Of a DNA stretch of 29,039 bases, positions 8,235 through 13,810 are shown one piece after another (position 1 is the stretch's first letter; every line of letters starts with the position of its first letter). The stretch spans positions 1-29,039 of IMG/VR virus record IMGVR_UViG_3300043540_000272; one strand, written 5' to 3'. The notes under the pieces were generated by a model. It made no database searches, was not told the DNA's origin, and saw only the letters and a list, made by a program, of their open reading frames with translations. The stretch is from a virus. The position numbers and the translations under genes are program-made.

Positions 8235-8338
8235 TTACTTACAAAAAATATAGCTAATATCTCACAATTTTGTGAGACATATCTCACAAAATTTGTAAGC
8301 AATATCTCACAAATTTATAAGCAATATCTCACAAAATA
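8235..8338. repeat. Iteron-like array, 22-bp period
   Basis: ATATCTCACAA occurs at 8257, 8279, 8302 and 8324, spaced 22, 23 and 22 bp. A degraded fifth unit starts at 8235 (8 of 11 matches). The repeats extend beyond the core: units three and four also share a TAAGCA tail. The first full unit includes a dyad CTCACAA-TT-TTGTGAG (8261-8276). Spacing close to two helical turns puts every copy on one DNA face, as in replication-origin iterons or cooperative repressor sites. It lies between divergent late and early transcription units, so it is either a regulator array or an origin. Confidence 0.8.
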
Positions 8339-8354
8339 GTTATTTTTTTACATC

Positions 8355-8398
8355 TTGTCAAATATTTTGTTTGACAAATAAAAAAGAACTGATAATAT
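8355..8398 (+). promoter_or_regulatory. Early rightward promoter with TGTCAA-N9-TTGACA operator
   Basis: TTGACA (8371-8376), a 16-base spacer and TAATAT (8393-8398, preceded by TGA, so extended) form a strong sigma70-type promoter. The -35 is one arm of a dyad, TTGTCAAA (8355-8362) with TTTGACAA (8370-8377). The core TGTCAA-N9-TTGACA recurs with identical spacing at 11042 and 11749, which suggests one regulator binds all three. Confidence 0.85.
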
Positions 8399-8401
8399 TT
8401 G

Positions 8402-8427
8402 CATATCAACAATAAAAGATTGATATG
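8402..8427 (+). promoter_or_regulatory. 8-bp dyad in the early leader
   Basis: CATATCAA (8402-8409) and TTGATATG (8420-8427) flank a 10-base loop around the predicted start of the early transcript. It could be an operator or an RNA stem at the 5' end of the message. There is no T run. Confidence 0.55.
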
Positions 8428-8466
8428 AAAAAAGAATGTTTTATTAACAAAATAAGGAGAAAATAT

Positions 8467-8763
8467 ATGATATCACTAAATCAATTAAAAAAGATTAATG
8501 CTTTGCGTGATCTGAGAAACACTATTGTTTCAAAAAAAATACGCGATAAAAAATTACAAGAAAAGATTATGATTTACACAAAAAAAATAGGGGAAGAAAA
8601 TTGTTTAAAATATCATAGATTACGAAATCATTTGTTGAGTGCTAGCTTAAAGACAAGAAACGAAATACGCTTATTACAAGCCAAATTAGAATTAGAGTTA
8701 TTAAGTGAGCCATGGGTTTACACCGATGCCAACATTTACAATTATTTAACAAGTTTGAAATAA
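8467..8763 (+). CDS. Basic helical early protein, unknown
   Basis: A 98-aa protein, the first gene of the rightward early unit. I start it at ATG 8467 because AAGGAG lies seven bases upstream; an earlier in-frame ATG at 8425 lies within the leader dyad and lacks a ribosome site. The sequence is Lys/Arg-rich and almost entirely helical, with leucine-rich stretches (RLLQAKLELELL) and the ending PWVYTDANIYNYL. A similar PW(I/V)(H/Y)T(N/D) piece occurs in the small protein at 11899. I do not recognise a family. Early position and small size suit a host-takeover or regulatory protein, which is inference. Confidence 0.65.
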   Translation: MISLNQLKKINALRDLRNTIVSKKIRDKKLQEKIMIYTKKIGEENCLKYHRLRNHLLSASLKTRNEIRLLQAKLELELLSEPWVYTDANIYNYLTSLK

Positions 8764-8779
8764 AAAAAAGAGGTAAAAA

Positions 8780-9129
8780 ATGAAAACTAAATATTTATTA
8801 TTAGGTGCGGTAATTTTGATGCCGCGTTGGGCGGTTACGTATCGCGCATTCTCTGGGATGATTCGGGAACGGATGAAGTGCGTGTTCAACCGCGCATGCA
8901 GGCGCAGGGCGGGGCCTTCCGGGCTTACTGCTTGAGGCGCACGTTGCCGATTCCACAAGGGCCGGAGGACCGGATATTTCATGTCTTGCACTTGGCGGCG
9001 CTCGCCTATTGCGGCGATTAATGGGCAGACCACGGATGGTTGCCGGGACTCCGATTGAAGTCTCCATGAACAAAAAAAGAAGAATATGCATTTAAAGTAA
9101 CTTATGAAAACAATATTAACATCGAATGA
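8780..9129 (+). pseudogene. Small secreted-type gene interrupted by a GC-rich patch
   Basis: An ATG at 8780 with AGAGGT just upstream begins MKTKYLLLGAVILM, a typical start of a signal peptide or lipoprotein in AT-rich codons. After codon 14 the base composition changes abruptly and the frame runs into a TGA at 8933-8935. Beyond the patch an AT-rich open stretch resumes and reads KKEEYAFKVTYENNINIE to a TGA at 9127-9129, overlapping the next gene's start at 9104. The simplest reading is one small exported protein whose middle has been replaced or split. Small phage lipoproteins often block superinfection, but nothing here proves that. That the two ends were one gene is inference. Confidence 0.45.
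8816..9068. other. GC-rich foreign patch
   Basis: About 250 bases of markedly GC-rich DNA (rich in CGCG, GGCGC, CCGG words) sit inside an AT-rich genome, with sharp edges after TAATTTTGAT on the left and before ACAAAAAAAG on the right. One plus frame reads as convincing protein from 8818 to a TAA at 9019-9021 (DAALGGYVSRILWDDS near the start, HVLHLAALAYCGD at the end), and an ATG overlaps that stop (TAATG) to start MGRPRMVAGTPIEV. That looks like the junction of two bacterial genes. No inverted repeats, target duplication or transposase are visible. It is either a captured fragment or a chimeric join in the assembly. Confidence 0.75.
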
Positions 9130-9349
9130 AATTTTAGAGTTAATTAAAGCTAAACAGAAAGAAGAAGACGAAAAAGAAAATAGTGATGATGACCCATATT
9201 TTTATTACACTAGAAATATAGAAAGCAAAAATATTTCAATTGTTTCCAATACTTCCGACGGTAATTTAGTTTCTATTATTGGTATTATTTTAGCAAATAA
9301 TTCTTTTGCCAAAGAATTTATAAAAATGAAGTTTTTGGACGACAAGTAA
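9104..9349 (+). CDS. Small acidic early protein, unknown
   Basis: An 81-aa protein, first half charged and helical (LELIKAKQKEEDEKENSDDD), second half with a short hydrophobic strand-helix (LVSIIGIILANNSFAKEF). No family is recognised. Its ATG lies within the 3' remnant of the interrupted gene, so it was probably translationally coupled to that gene before the GC-rich patch appeared. The ribosome site is weak (AAAGTAA). It ends the rightward early unit, 150 bases before the terminator at 9506. Confidence 0.55.
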   Translation: MKTILTSNEILELIKAKQKEEDEKENSDDDPYFYYTRNIESKNISIVSNTSDGNLVSIIGIILANNSFAKEFIKMKFLDDK

Positions 9350-9583
9350 CCCCAAGGTAAGGAATGATAAAAAAAATGCGTTTAAACGAACGCTAACTAC
9401 CCATGGTTAAATTTTATCTCACCTACCTATGCATACCTACAGGGTATCATCCCAAAACCTCAAGAAGGCCGTTTATTTCTTCTTGCTGTTTGATAATAAT
9501 GCTATAAAGCCCTGATTCATAATTATTTTTATGAATTTTCCGTTAAAAAGGGCTTTTTCAAGTTCTTTATCTTCCATAAAACC
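9350..9583. other. Convergent intergenic region
   Basis: It separates the rightward early unit from the leftward replication genes. Apart from the terminator at 9506-9558 and a 10-bp palindrome CGTTTAAACG, I see no gene, tRNA or repeat here. Confidence 0.5.
9506..9558 (+). terminator. Nested hairpin terminator
   Basis: AAAGCCCT (9506-9513) pairs with AGGGCTTT (9549-9556), followed on the plus strand by a T run to 9558. The loop contains a second perfect stem, ATTCATAA (9515-9522) with TTATGAAT (9529-9536). It closes the early unit and may also slow the converging replication transcript, where the trailing sequence is less T-rich. Confidence 0.75.
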
Positions 9584-10054
9584 TTAAGGTATTTCTGTTT
9601 CATTAACTCCAGAGTTTCGCAATTGCACATGCATAGTTGCCAATTGCTCATCAATTGCCCGGGAAAAAGTATACATCGTTTTTGCGTTCAAATCTTGTCT
9701 TTTTATTAGCTTTAATCGTTTTTCGGCTAAATCATGCATTTGGTTTTTAATAACTTCAACATCACTTGCCGTTAGATTATTGCATAATTTTTCCTCTGAA
9801 TGCTGGGGGATAAATTTTATAAATTCAGCGATAGTTGGAAAAAAATTTAATTCAGAACGGACTTTCTGGACAGCGCTTTTGAATTGATAATCCGAAAAAT
9901 GAGATGTTGCTTGGTCCCATTCTTTGGCAAGCCTATTAACATGATCATCTGTTTTACATTCTGCTGCCAGTTTATGAGACCAAAGCATTGTAGCTTGTCG
10001 AATAAAATAATGGCATCGTTTAAGAGTTGAAGTATGCATTGTATTCCTCTTCAT
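9584..10054 (-). CDS. Probable replicative helicase loader
   Basis: A 156-aa protein overlapping the end of the replisome organizer by 35 bases, the place where phages often encode the helicase loader (lambda P, G39P types). It begins with a helical segment (FIRQATMLWSHKLAAEC). Residues about 55-82 read FSDYQFKSAVQKVRSEL then FFPTIAEFIKFIP. That last piece is a hallmark shared by loader families, where a short helix with (F/W)PP(T/S)IxEF ends the N-terminal domain. The C-terminal half is helical and charged. It would recruit a host DnaB-type helicase to origin-bound organizer. No helicase gene is seen in the genome, which fits use of the host helicase. The family is inferred from the motif and context. 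Confidence 0.6.
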   Translation of the reverse strand: MKRNTMHTSTLKRCHYFIRQATMLWSHKLAAECKTDDHVNRLAKEWDQATSHFSDYQFKSAVQKVRSELNFFPTIAEFIKFIPQHSEEKLCNNLTASDVEVIKNQMHDLAEKRLKLIKRQDLNAKTMYTFSRAIDEQLATMHVQLRNSGVNETEIP

Positions 10055-10829
10055 CTTGTGGGGTAAATCCTAATTTCTCATCTAGTGTTTGTTTTTGAGA
10101 AAGCCTAATAAACAATTCGATATGGTGACTATCACGCAATATAAGTTCTATCTGATCGTAAATCATATTGTTTTTATTTTTACCCATATGGAAATCGCTT
10201 TTTTTACAACCATCGATAGCTTTTTTTAGATCTTCTGGAGAGTAATTACTCAATGCCAACTTGATTAATCGTTTGCGTTTATTATCTAGCTTGGCTTGCT
10301 GGTGATTATGTACAGATTTCCAGTACTCAAAAATATCAAAAACCAAAGAACTTTTTCTTTGGTTATTTTCTTTTTTATATTTCTCTTTCTCTCTCTCTCT
10401 CTCTTTCTCTGTGTTACATGTTGTTACAGCAGTGTTACATTGTAACATTTTTCTCTCTTTTTCCTTGTTTTCTCGATGCCTTCTAACCCTTTCTGCACTT
10501 CGCGTTTCACTACCTATACATTCCAAAACGTATGGTAGCACGTATTCATCGCCGTTTACTTCTAATAACCCTTTGGAAAATAAGTAATTTAATGTTATTT
10601 CTATATTTTCTGGTGTTTCGTCTATTATAAGGGATAATTCCTTAGGAAGAGTTTCGTCAACATGTTCAAAATAAAATTTTCCTTCGGTTTGTAGTGTCAA
10701 AAGTTGTAACTTTAAATAAATTATTGTAAACGTTTCTCCGCCTGCTATTGTCCTAATTTTTTTCATTTCTTTTGATTTAAAAAAATCTTCTTTTAATCTA
10801 AGCCAATAAAATCTTTTATTTTCAGTCAT
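10020..10829 (-). CDS. Replisome organizer (phage_rep_org_N-type initiator)
   Basis: A 269-aa initiator. Residues 6-92 carry a clear phage replisome organizer N-terminal pattern: FYWLRLKEDFFKSKEMKKIR, AGGETFTIIYLKLQLL, GKFYF, then LNYLFSKGLLE, a winged-helix DNA-binding fold. Residues about 112-160 are a low-complexity Lys/Glu/Arg linker. The C-terminal 100 residues are a helical domain with FDIFEYWKSVHN and LKKAIDGCKKSDFHMGKNK, typical of replication proteins that recruit the loader. The linker DNA holds clustered TGTTACA repeats and a (CT)8 tract, so the origin may lie inside the gene, as in lambda O. The leader contains a strong terminator hairpin. This domain is best known from Firmicutes phages; here it is paired with a Gram-negative lysis set. 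Confidence 0.85.
   Translation of the reverse strand: MTENKRFYWLRLKEDFFKSKEMKKIRTIAGGETFTIIYLKLQLLTLQTEGKFYFEHVDETLPKELSLIIDETPENIEITLNYLFSKGLLEVNGDEYVLPYVLECIGSETRSAERVRRHRENKEKERKMLQCNTAVTTCNTEKEREREKEKYKKENNQRKSSLVFDIFEYWKSVHNHQQAKLDNKRKRLIKLALSNYSPEDLKKAIDGCKKSDFHMGKNKNNMIYDQIELILRDSHHIELFIRLSQKQTLDEKLGFTPQDEEEYNAYFNS
10388..10403. repeat. (TC)8 microsatellite in the organizer gene
   Basis: Eight TC units (GA on the coding strand), embedded in a longer polypyrimidine tract of about 30 bases. It encodes the EREREKEK part of the linker. The tract is next to the TGTTACA cluster. Confidence 0.85.
10412..10447. repeat. TGTTACA cluster, candidate replication origin
   Basis: TGTTACA occurs at 10412, 10422 and 10433, and its reverse complement TGTAACA at 10441-10447. 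The spacing is 10, 11 and 8 bp, with the last pair forming a 15-bp dyad. The cluster encodes repeated CNT residues in the linker of the replisome organizer. Phage origins of the lambda O type lie exactly there, between the DNA-binding and protein-interaction domains. Confidence 0.6.
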
Positions 10830-10847
10830 CTTATTTTCTCCTCTTTT

Positions 10848-10918
10848 AAAAAAAAGCCCTTAACTGGCCGGGCTTAGCGATGGGAAATGAAAAACCCAGC
10901 CCGCGCCAGTTAAAGGCT
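10848..10918 (-). terminator. Leader terminator (attenuator) of the replication operon
   Basis: On the minus strand a 14-bp stem (10918-10905 with 10868-10855, one mismatch) is extended by a 6-bp GC stem (10903-10898 with 10874-10869) after a one-base bulge. Eight T residues follow (10855-10848). This is a textbook intrinsic terminator, yet it ends only about 20 bases before the organizer ATG at 10829 and just upstream of its GAGGAG ribosome site. Transcripts from the promoter at 11020-11047 must pass it, so expression is probably conditional. Confidence 0.8.
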
Positions 10919-11019
10919 CTTATTTCATTTTTTTTAGCTCGCTAAAGCTAAAGAGGGCCGCTGATTTTGGTAACATGACATAGGATTTATAAACCAATCA
11001 ATCTTCACGGCACATAAAT

Positions 11020-11084
11020 ATAGTAACAAAACCTTAAACAATGTCAAATATTTTTATTGACAACAAATATTATTATAATATTAT
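11020..11084. promoter_or_regulatory. Divergent promoter pair with TGTCAA-N9-TTGACA operator
   Basis: The dyad TGTCAA (11042-11047) N9 TTGACA (11057-11062) supplies a perfect -35 in each direction. Rightwards, a 16-base spacer leads to TATTAT (11079-11084), serving SSB. Leftwards, a 16-base spacer leads to TACTAT (minus strand, 11025-11020), serving the replication operon. One bound regulator would control both. Confidence 0.82.
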
Positions 11085-11124
11085 ATTAATCATTATTAAC
11101 ATCATTAACATCGAGGAAAACAAC

Positions 11125-11550
11125 ATGAGCGGATTAAATAAAATAATTTTAATTGGTTATATTGGTATAAAAGGCGAGTTAAAAGTTTCAGCAAAAAATG
11201 ATGAAAAATTTAAAGTTATTTCTTTTTCATTAGCAGTTCAAAATGGTTTCGGTGAAAATAAATATACCGAATGGTATAATATAACCGCCTTTAATAAACT
11301 TGCAGATATTGTTAATCAATATACAACAAAAGGCTCGAAAATATACATAGAAGGATCGGGAAAAACTGAGAAGTGGATTGCTAGTGATAACTCAAAAAAA
11401 GAAAAATTTAAAGTAATTGCAGAAGAAATAGTTTTACTTGACTCAGAAATAGTTTCACTTGACTCAGAAATAGTTTCACTTGACTCAAAAAAAAAGGCAA
11501 AACCAAAAACTCAAGATGCTGAGATTAAAGACGATGAATTACCGTTCTAA
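11125..11550 (+). CDS. ssb: Single-stranded DNA-binding protein
   Basis: A 141-aa SSB. The N-terminal OB fold shows the usual landmarks: LNKIILIGYIG, VISFSLAVQNGFG, TEWYNITAFNKLADIV and KGSKIYIEGSGKTEKW. The C-terminus ends DDELPF, the acidic tip that docks repair and replication partners (DDDIPF in Escherichia coli). The linker is short and contains three LDSEIVS-type repeats from a 21-bp tandem repeat. I start it at ATG 11125 with GAGGAAAA upstream. An in-frame ATG at 11041 would lie inside the operator and add a leader of AT-rich codons. It would coat single strands during replication and recombination with the Sak4-like ATPase downstream. It overlaps the next gene by 17 bases. Confidence 0.92.
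   Translation: MSGLNKIILIGYIGIKGELKVSAKNDEKFKVISFSLAVQNGFGENKYTEWYNITAFNKLADIVNQYTTKGSKIYIEGSGKTEKWIASDNSKKEKFKVIAEEIVLLDSEIVSLDSEIVSLDSKKKAKPKTQDAEIKDDELPF
11425..11487 (+). repeat. 21-bp tandem repeat, three copies, in the SSB linker
   Basis: Three adjoining 21-base units (11425-11445, 11446-11466, 11467-11487). The second and third are identical and the first differs at one base. The length is a multiple of three, so copy-number change keeps the DDELPF tip in frame. Confidence 0.95.
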
Positions 11551-11767
11551 CCCATTACGCCGCAGATATAAACATAATGAGGATTTTGTTCTTTTTTTAA
11601 AAAAATATAATTTGCCTGCCGCAAAAATAGCTGAAATATGCGGTATTAAACCTTATTCATTATGGGCTATACAGTGTGGATTCCAACGCGACACAAAAGA
11701 AATTCGTGAAAAGATTAGACAAGGCATGATTTCTTACGCAAAAAAAATTGTCAAACAAAAACATTGA
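11534..11767 (+). CDS. Small helix-turn-helix protein, candidate regulator
   Basis: A 77-aa basic protein starting at ATG 11534, inside the 3' end of ssb. The frame is open further upstream, but that part only shadows the ssb linker. After a basic arm (NPLRRRYK) comes a probable helix-turn-helix: FVLFLKKYNLPAAKIAEICG, then IKPYSLWAIQCG. A helical basic tail follows (EIREKIRQGMISYAKKIVKQ). It is the only small DNA-binding protein in the early region, and the operator-promoter at 11748 overlaps its last codons. It is a reasonable candidate for the protein that binds the TGTCAA-N9-TTGACA dyads, but there is no direct evidence. Confidence 0.65.
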   Translation: MNYRSNPLRRRYKHNEDFVLFLKKYNLPAAKIAEICGIKPYSLWAIQCGFQRDTKEIREKIRQGMISYAKKIVKQKH

Positions 11768-11791
11768 CAGAGTGTTTTTTTATGTTATAAT
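11748..11791 (+). promoter_or_regulatory. Rightward promoter with TGTCAA-N9-TTGACA operator
   Basis: TTGACA (11764-11769), a 16-base spacer and a perfect TATAAT (11786-11791) give a near-consensus promoter for the genes from 11899 on. The dyad TGTCAA (11749-11754) N9 TTGACA is the third copy of the operator seen at 8356 and 11042. It overlaps the end of the helix-turn-helix gene. The transcript would have a leader of about 100 bases with a small dyad AGATT-ATA-AATCT. Confidence 0.88.
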
Positions 11792-11898
11792 AGTTTCATA
11801 ATCAAATCTAAAACAAGAAACACATTGAATTGTAGTTGAGTAAATAGATAGATTATAAATCTTAAAGAAAAACATTATTAACAATATAAGGAGCTTAT

Positions 11899-12213
11899 AT
11901 GGAAAAAACAAACTTTATTAATTCTTTGTTAACTGCTTTGCAGTATAGCGGAATAATAGACAAATGTATCTTAGAAAAAACTTCCGTTTACGAGCTATCT
12001 ATTAAAAAACAAAAATTTTTAGCCCGATCATTTAAAAAAATGCACCCATGGATTCACACCAATGATGATGCTATTTTATTTAAAATAAACATGCAAATTC
12101 TTTCGGCTATTTCAGATAGCAAAAATAACGTAAAACATTATATTTGCAATAATGAATTAGGCGATCCAAGAAATCATTTTGCAAAAAACGAGGTTATATA
12201 TGCGTATGAATGA
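11899..12213 (+). CDS. Early protein, unknown
   Basis: A 104-aa mixed-charge helical protein, first gene after the strong promoter at 11748-11791, with AAGGAG seven bases before its ATG. No family is recognised. It contains MHPWIHTNDD, which resembles PWVYTDAN in the early protein at 8467, the only similarity I can see. Its last 14 bases overlap the next gene. The promoter strength suggests it is made early and in quantity. A host-interaction role is possible but not shown. Confidence 0.65.
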   Translation: MEKTNFINSLLTALQYSGIIDKCILEKTSVYELSIKKQKFLARSFKKMHPWIHTNDDAILFKINMQILSAISDSKNNVKHYICNNELGDPRNHFAKNEVIYAYE

Positions 12214-12448
12214 AATAGATTTGAATGATTGGGAACATCATTTTAAGTTTGAACACATGATGAAGGAATATATAGAACGAGAATTATTTATTGATGAACT
12301 AAACGATGATGAGAAAAATAAATTAATTAATTTGTATAAAAAAATTAATAAAGATAACGATTGTTTAGAAGATGAAATTATTCTTAGCACGATAAATAAC
12401 TATCTCAGCGGAGCAATACATTGCAATCAATCAGAAGATTTTAACTAG
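12200..12448 (+). CDS. Acidic helical early protein, unknown
   Basis: An 82-aa protein rich in Glu, Asp and Asn, with helices FKFEHMMKEYIERELFIDEL and KNKLINLYKKIN. I start it at ATG 12200, where GAGGTTATAT gives a ribosome site; the frame opens earlier at a TTG with no such site. It overlaps the preceding gene and is followed by an AGGAG for the next one. No family recognised. Confidence 0.6.
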   Translation: MRMNEIDLNDWEHHFKFEHMMKEYIERELFIDELNDDEKNKLINLYKKINKDNDCLEDEIILSTINNYLSGAIHCNQSEDFN

Positions 12449-12458
12449 GAGCTTTTTT

Positions 12459-12692
12459 ATGATAACGAAGACACAAAAAAATAAAAAACCAAAAAAAGAT
12501 AAAAACATAGAAAAAATACGAGAATATCAACATAAGAAATATAACGAATATAAAACACTTGAGGCCAACGGATATGAGCTTGAAAAAACGAAAAAACTTT
12601 ATTCTATGTTTTTTAATCTAATCAAAGGAATAAAGAAAGCTCAAGGACATGATTTGTATGAAATGAATAAATGTTATGGAATTAAAATATGA
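12459..12692 (+). CDS. Lys-rich early protein, unknown
   Basis: A 77-aa very basic protein. The N-terminus is a lysine run (KTQKNKKPKKDKNIEKI), followed by helices around YQHKKYNEYKTLEANGYELEKTKK. A good AGGAG precedes the ATG. Its TGA overlaps the start of the recombination ATPase (ATGA), so the two are translationally coupled. It may be a nucleic-acid-binding partner of that enzyme. No family is recognised. Confidence 0.6.
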   Translation: MITKTQKNKKPKKDKNIEKIREYQHKKYNEYKTLEANGYELEKTKKLYSMFFNLIKGIKKAQGHDLYEMNKCYGIKI

Positions 12693-13801
12693 ATAATAAC
12701 AATTTTTTTACAAAACTTGAAAACACAAAACCATTTTTAAAAATGGCCCTAGAAGGATTTGCAGGCAGTGGAAAAACCTTCACTGCCGCGCAAATTGCAA
12801 TTGGTCTACACAAATACATCAATTCCACCCTTCCGATCGTTTGGTACGACACAGAGCGTGCGTTAAAAGCTTTGAAACCATATTTTGACAAAGTTAGTAT
12901 AGAGATTTTAACGCGGGAAAGCCGATCATTGGCTGATCTTAATAGAACGATTGATCTATGTTGTCAAGGGGCCTCCCAAATATTAGTAATAGATTCTATT
13001 ACTCACGTTTGGGAAGCATTTATTGAGGCATATAAAGCAGAAAAAAGAAGGTCTTTTATTCAATTTCAAGATTGGGGTGTAATTAAACCAAAATGGAAAA
13101 AAGAATTTTCAGATCGTATTGTGATGTCAAATTTACACATAATATTTACTGGGCGTGCTGGTTATGAATATGAAAACGAAATAAATGAAACAACTGGAAA
13201 AATGGAATTAATAAAAAGCGGGATAAAAATGAAAGTAGAAAATGAAACGGAATATGAACCTGATATAGTTGTTTTGCTGACAAAATCAAAAGAATTAAAA
13301 GGAAATAAATTACAAATTTTTAGAACAGCAGAAATACTAAAGGATCGGACAAATACAATTGATAGTAAAACATTTCCAAATCCTAAATTTAATGATTTCT
13401 TTCCAGCAATAGAAATTCTTTTAAATGGTTGCGCAAGAGAATCTATTATAGAAGAAAATAAAGATGAATTTGCGACTTTTGAAGAAAATCATCACAAAAG
13501 CAAGCAGCAACGAGAAATTTTGTTAGAAGAAATAAAAGGTATTTTTAATGAATTGTTTCCCGGAAAGTCAAGTAATTTTGTTTCAATTAAAACAGAAGTT
13601 TCATACGAAATATTTAGAACAAGAAGTTGGACAGCAATTGAAAACATGTCTTTAAATGAACTGGAAATGGGATTTTCAAGATTATCTTTATCCAAACCAT
13701 TAATTGAAAAATATATGCAATCTTGTGCCAGCGAAGAATTAGAGTTTGATAATTCTAAAATTATTAATATTTTAAAAGAATCTGTAACAAAAATAAACTA
13801 A
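12689..13801 (+). CDS. Sak4-like RecA-family recombination ATPase
   Basis: A 370-aa ATPase. Walker A is EGFAGSGKTFTAAQIA at about residue 22, followed by VWYDTERALKALKPYF (about 50-65), a pattern typical of phage AAA_24/Sak4 proteins. Walker B is ILVIDSITHVWEAF at about 98. A further conserved piece is HIIFTGRAGYEYE at about 150. The C-terminal 100 residues are helical and divergent, and longer than the shortest Sak4 proteins. Members are RecA-core single-strand annealing or exchange proteins that work with a phage SSB, which is encoded 1.1 kb upstream in the same direction. It is coupled to the Lys-rich gene upstream and followed nine bases later by csrA. Confidence 0.8.
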   Translation: MNNNNFFTKLENTKPFLKMALEGFAGSGKTFTAAQIAIGLHKYINSTLPIVWYDTERALKALKPYFDKVSIEILTRESRSLADLNRTIDLCCQGASQILVIDSITHVWEAFIEAYKAEKRRSFIQFQDWGVIKPKWKKEFSDRIVMSNLHIIFTGRAGYEYENEINETTGKMELIKSGIKMKVENETEYEPDIVVLLTKSKELKGNKLQIFRTAEILKDRTNTIDSKTFPNPKFNDFFPAIEILLNGCARESIIEENKDEFATFEENHHKSKQQREILLEEIKGIFNELFPGKSSNFVSIKTEVSYEIFRTRSWTAIENMSLNELEMGFSRLSLSKPLIEKYMQSCASEELEFDNSKIINILKESVTKIN

Positions 13802-13810
13802 GGGGGAATT

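Noticed and set aside
8235-8338. CRISPR array
   Set aside because: The repeat cores are 11 bases with a period of 22, leaving no true spacers, and no cas genes are present. Iterons or operators fit better.
8746-9091. Three overlapping open frames on both strands in the GC-rich patch (8746-9033, 8801-9091, 8827-9021)
   Set aside because: They arise from high GC with few stops and cross into AT-rich flanks. Only the plus frame ending at 9021 looks coding, and it is a fragment without its own start, so I describe it within the patch and not as a gene.
11041-11124. Upstream in-frame start for SSB at 11041
   Set aside because: It would put codons over the operator dyad and promoter, has no ribosome site, and adds a stretch unlike any SSB start. 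ATG 11125 has GAGGAAAA and the normal SSB N-terminus.
12682-12891. Minus-strand frame over the start of the recombination ATPase
   Set aside because: Shadow of the Walker A region on the opposite strand, with no ribosome site.
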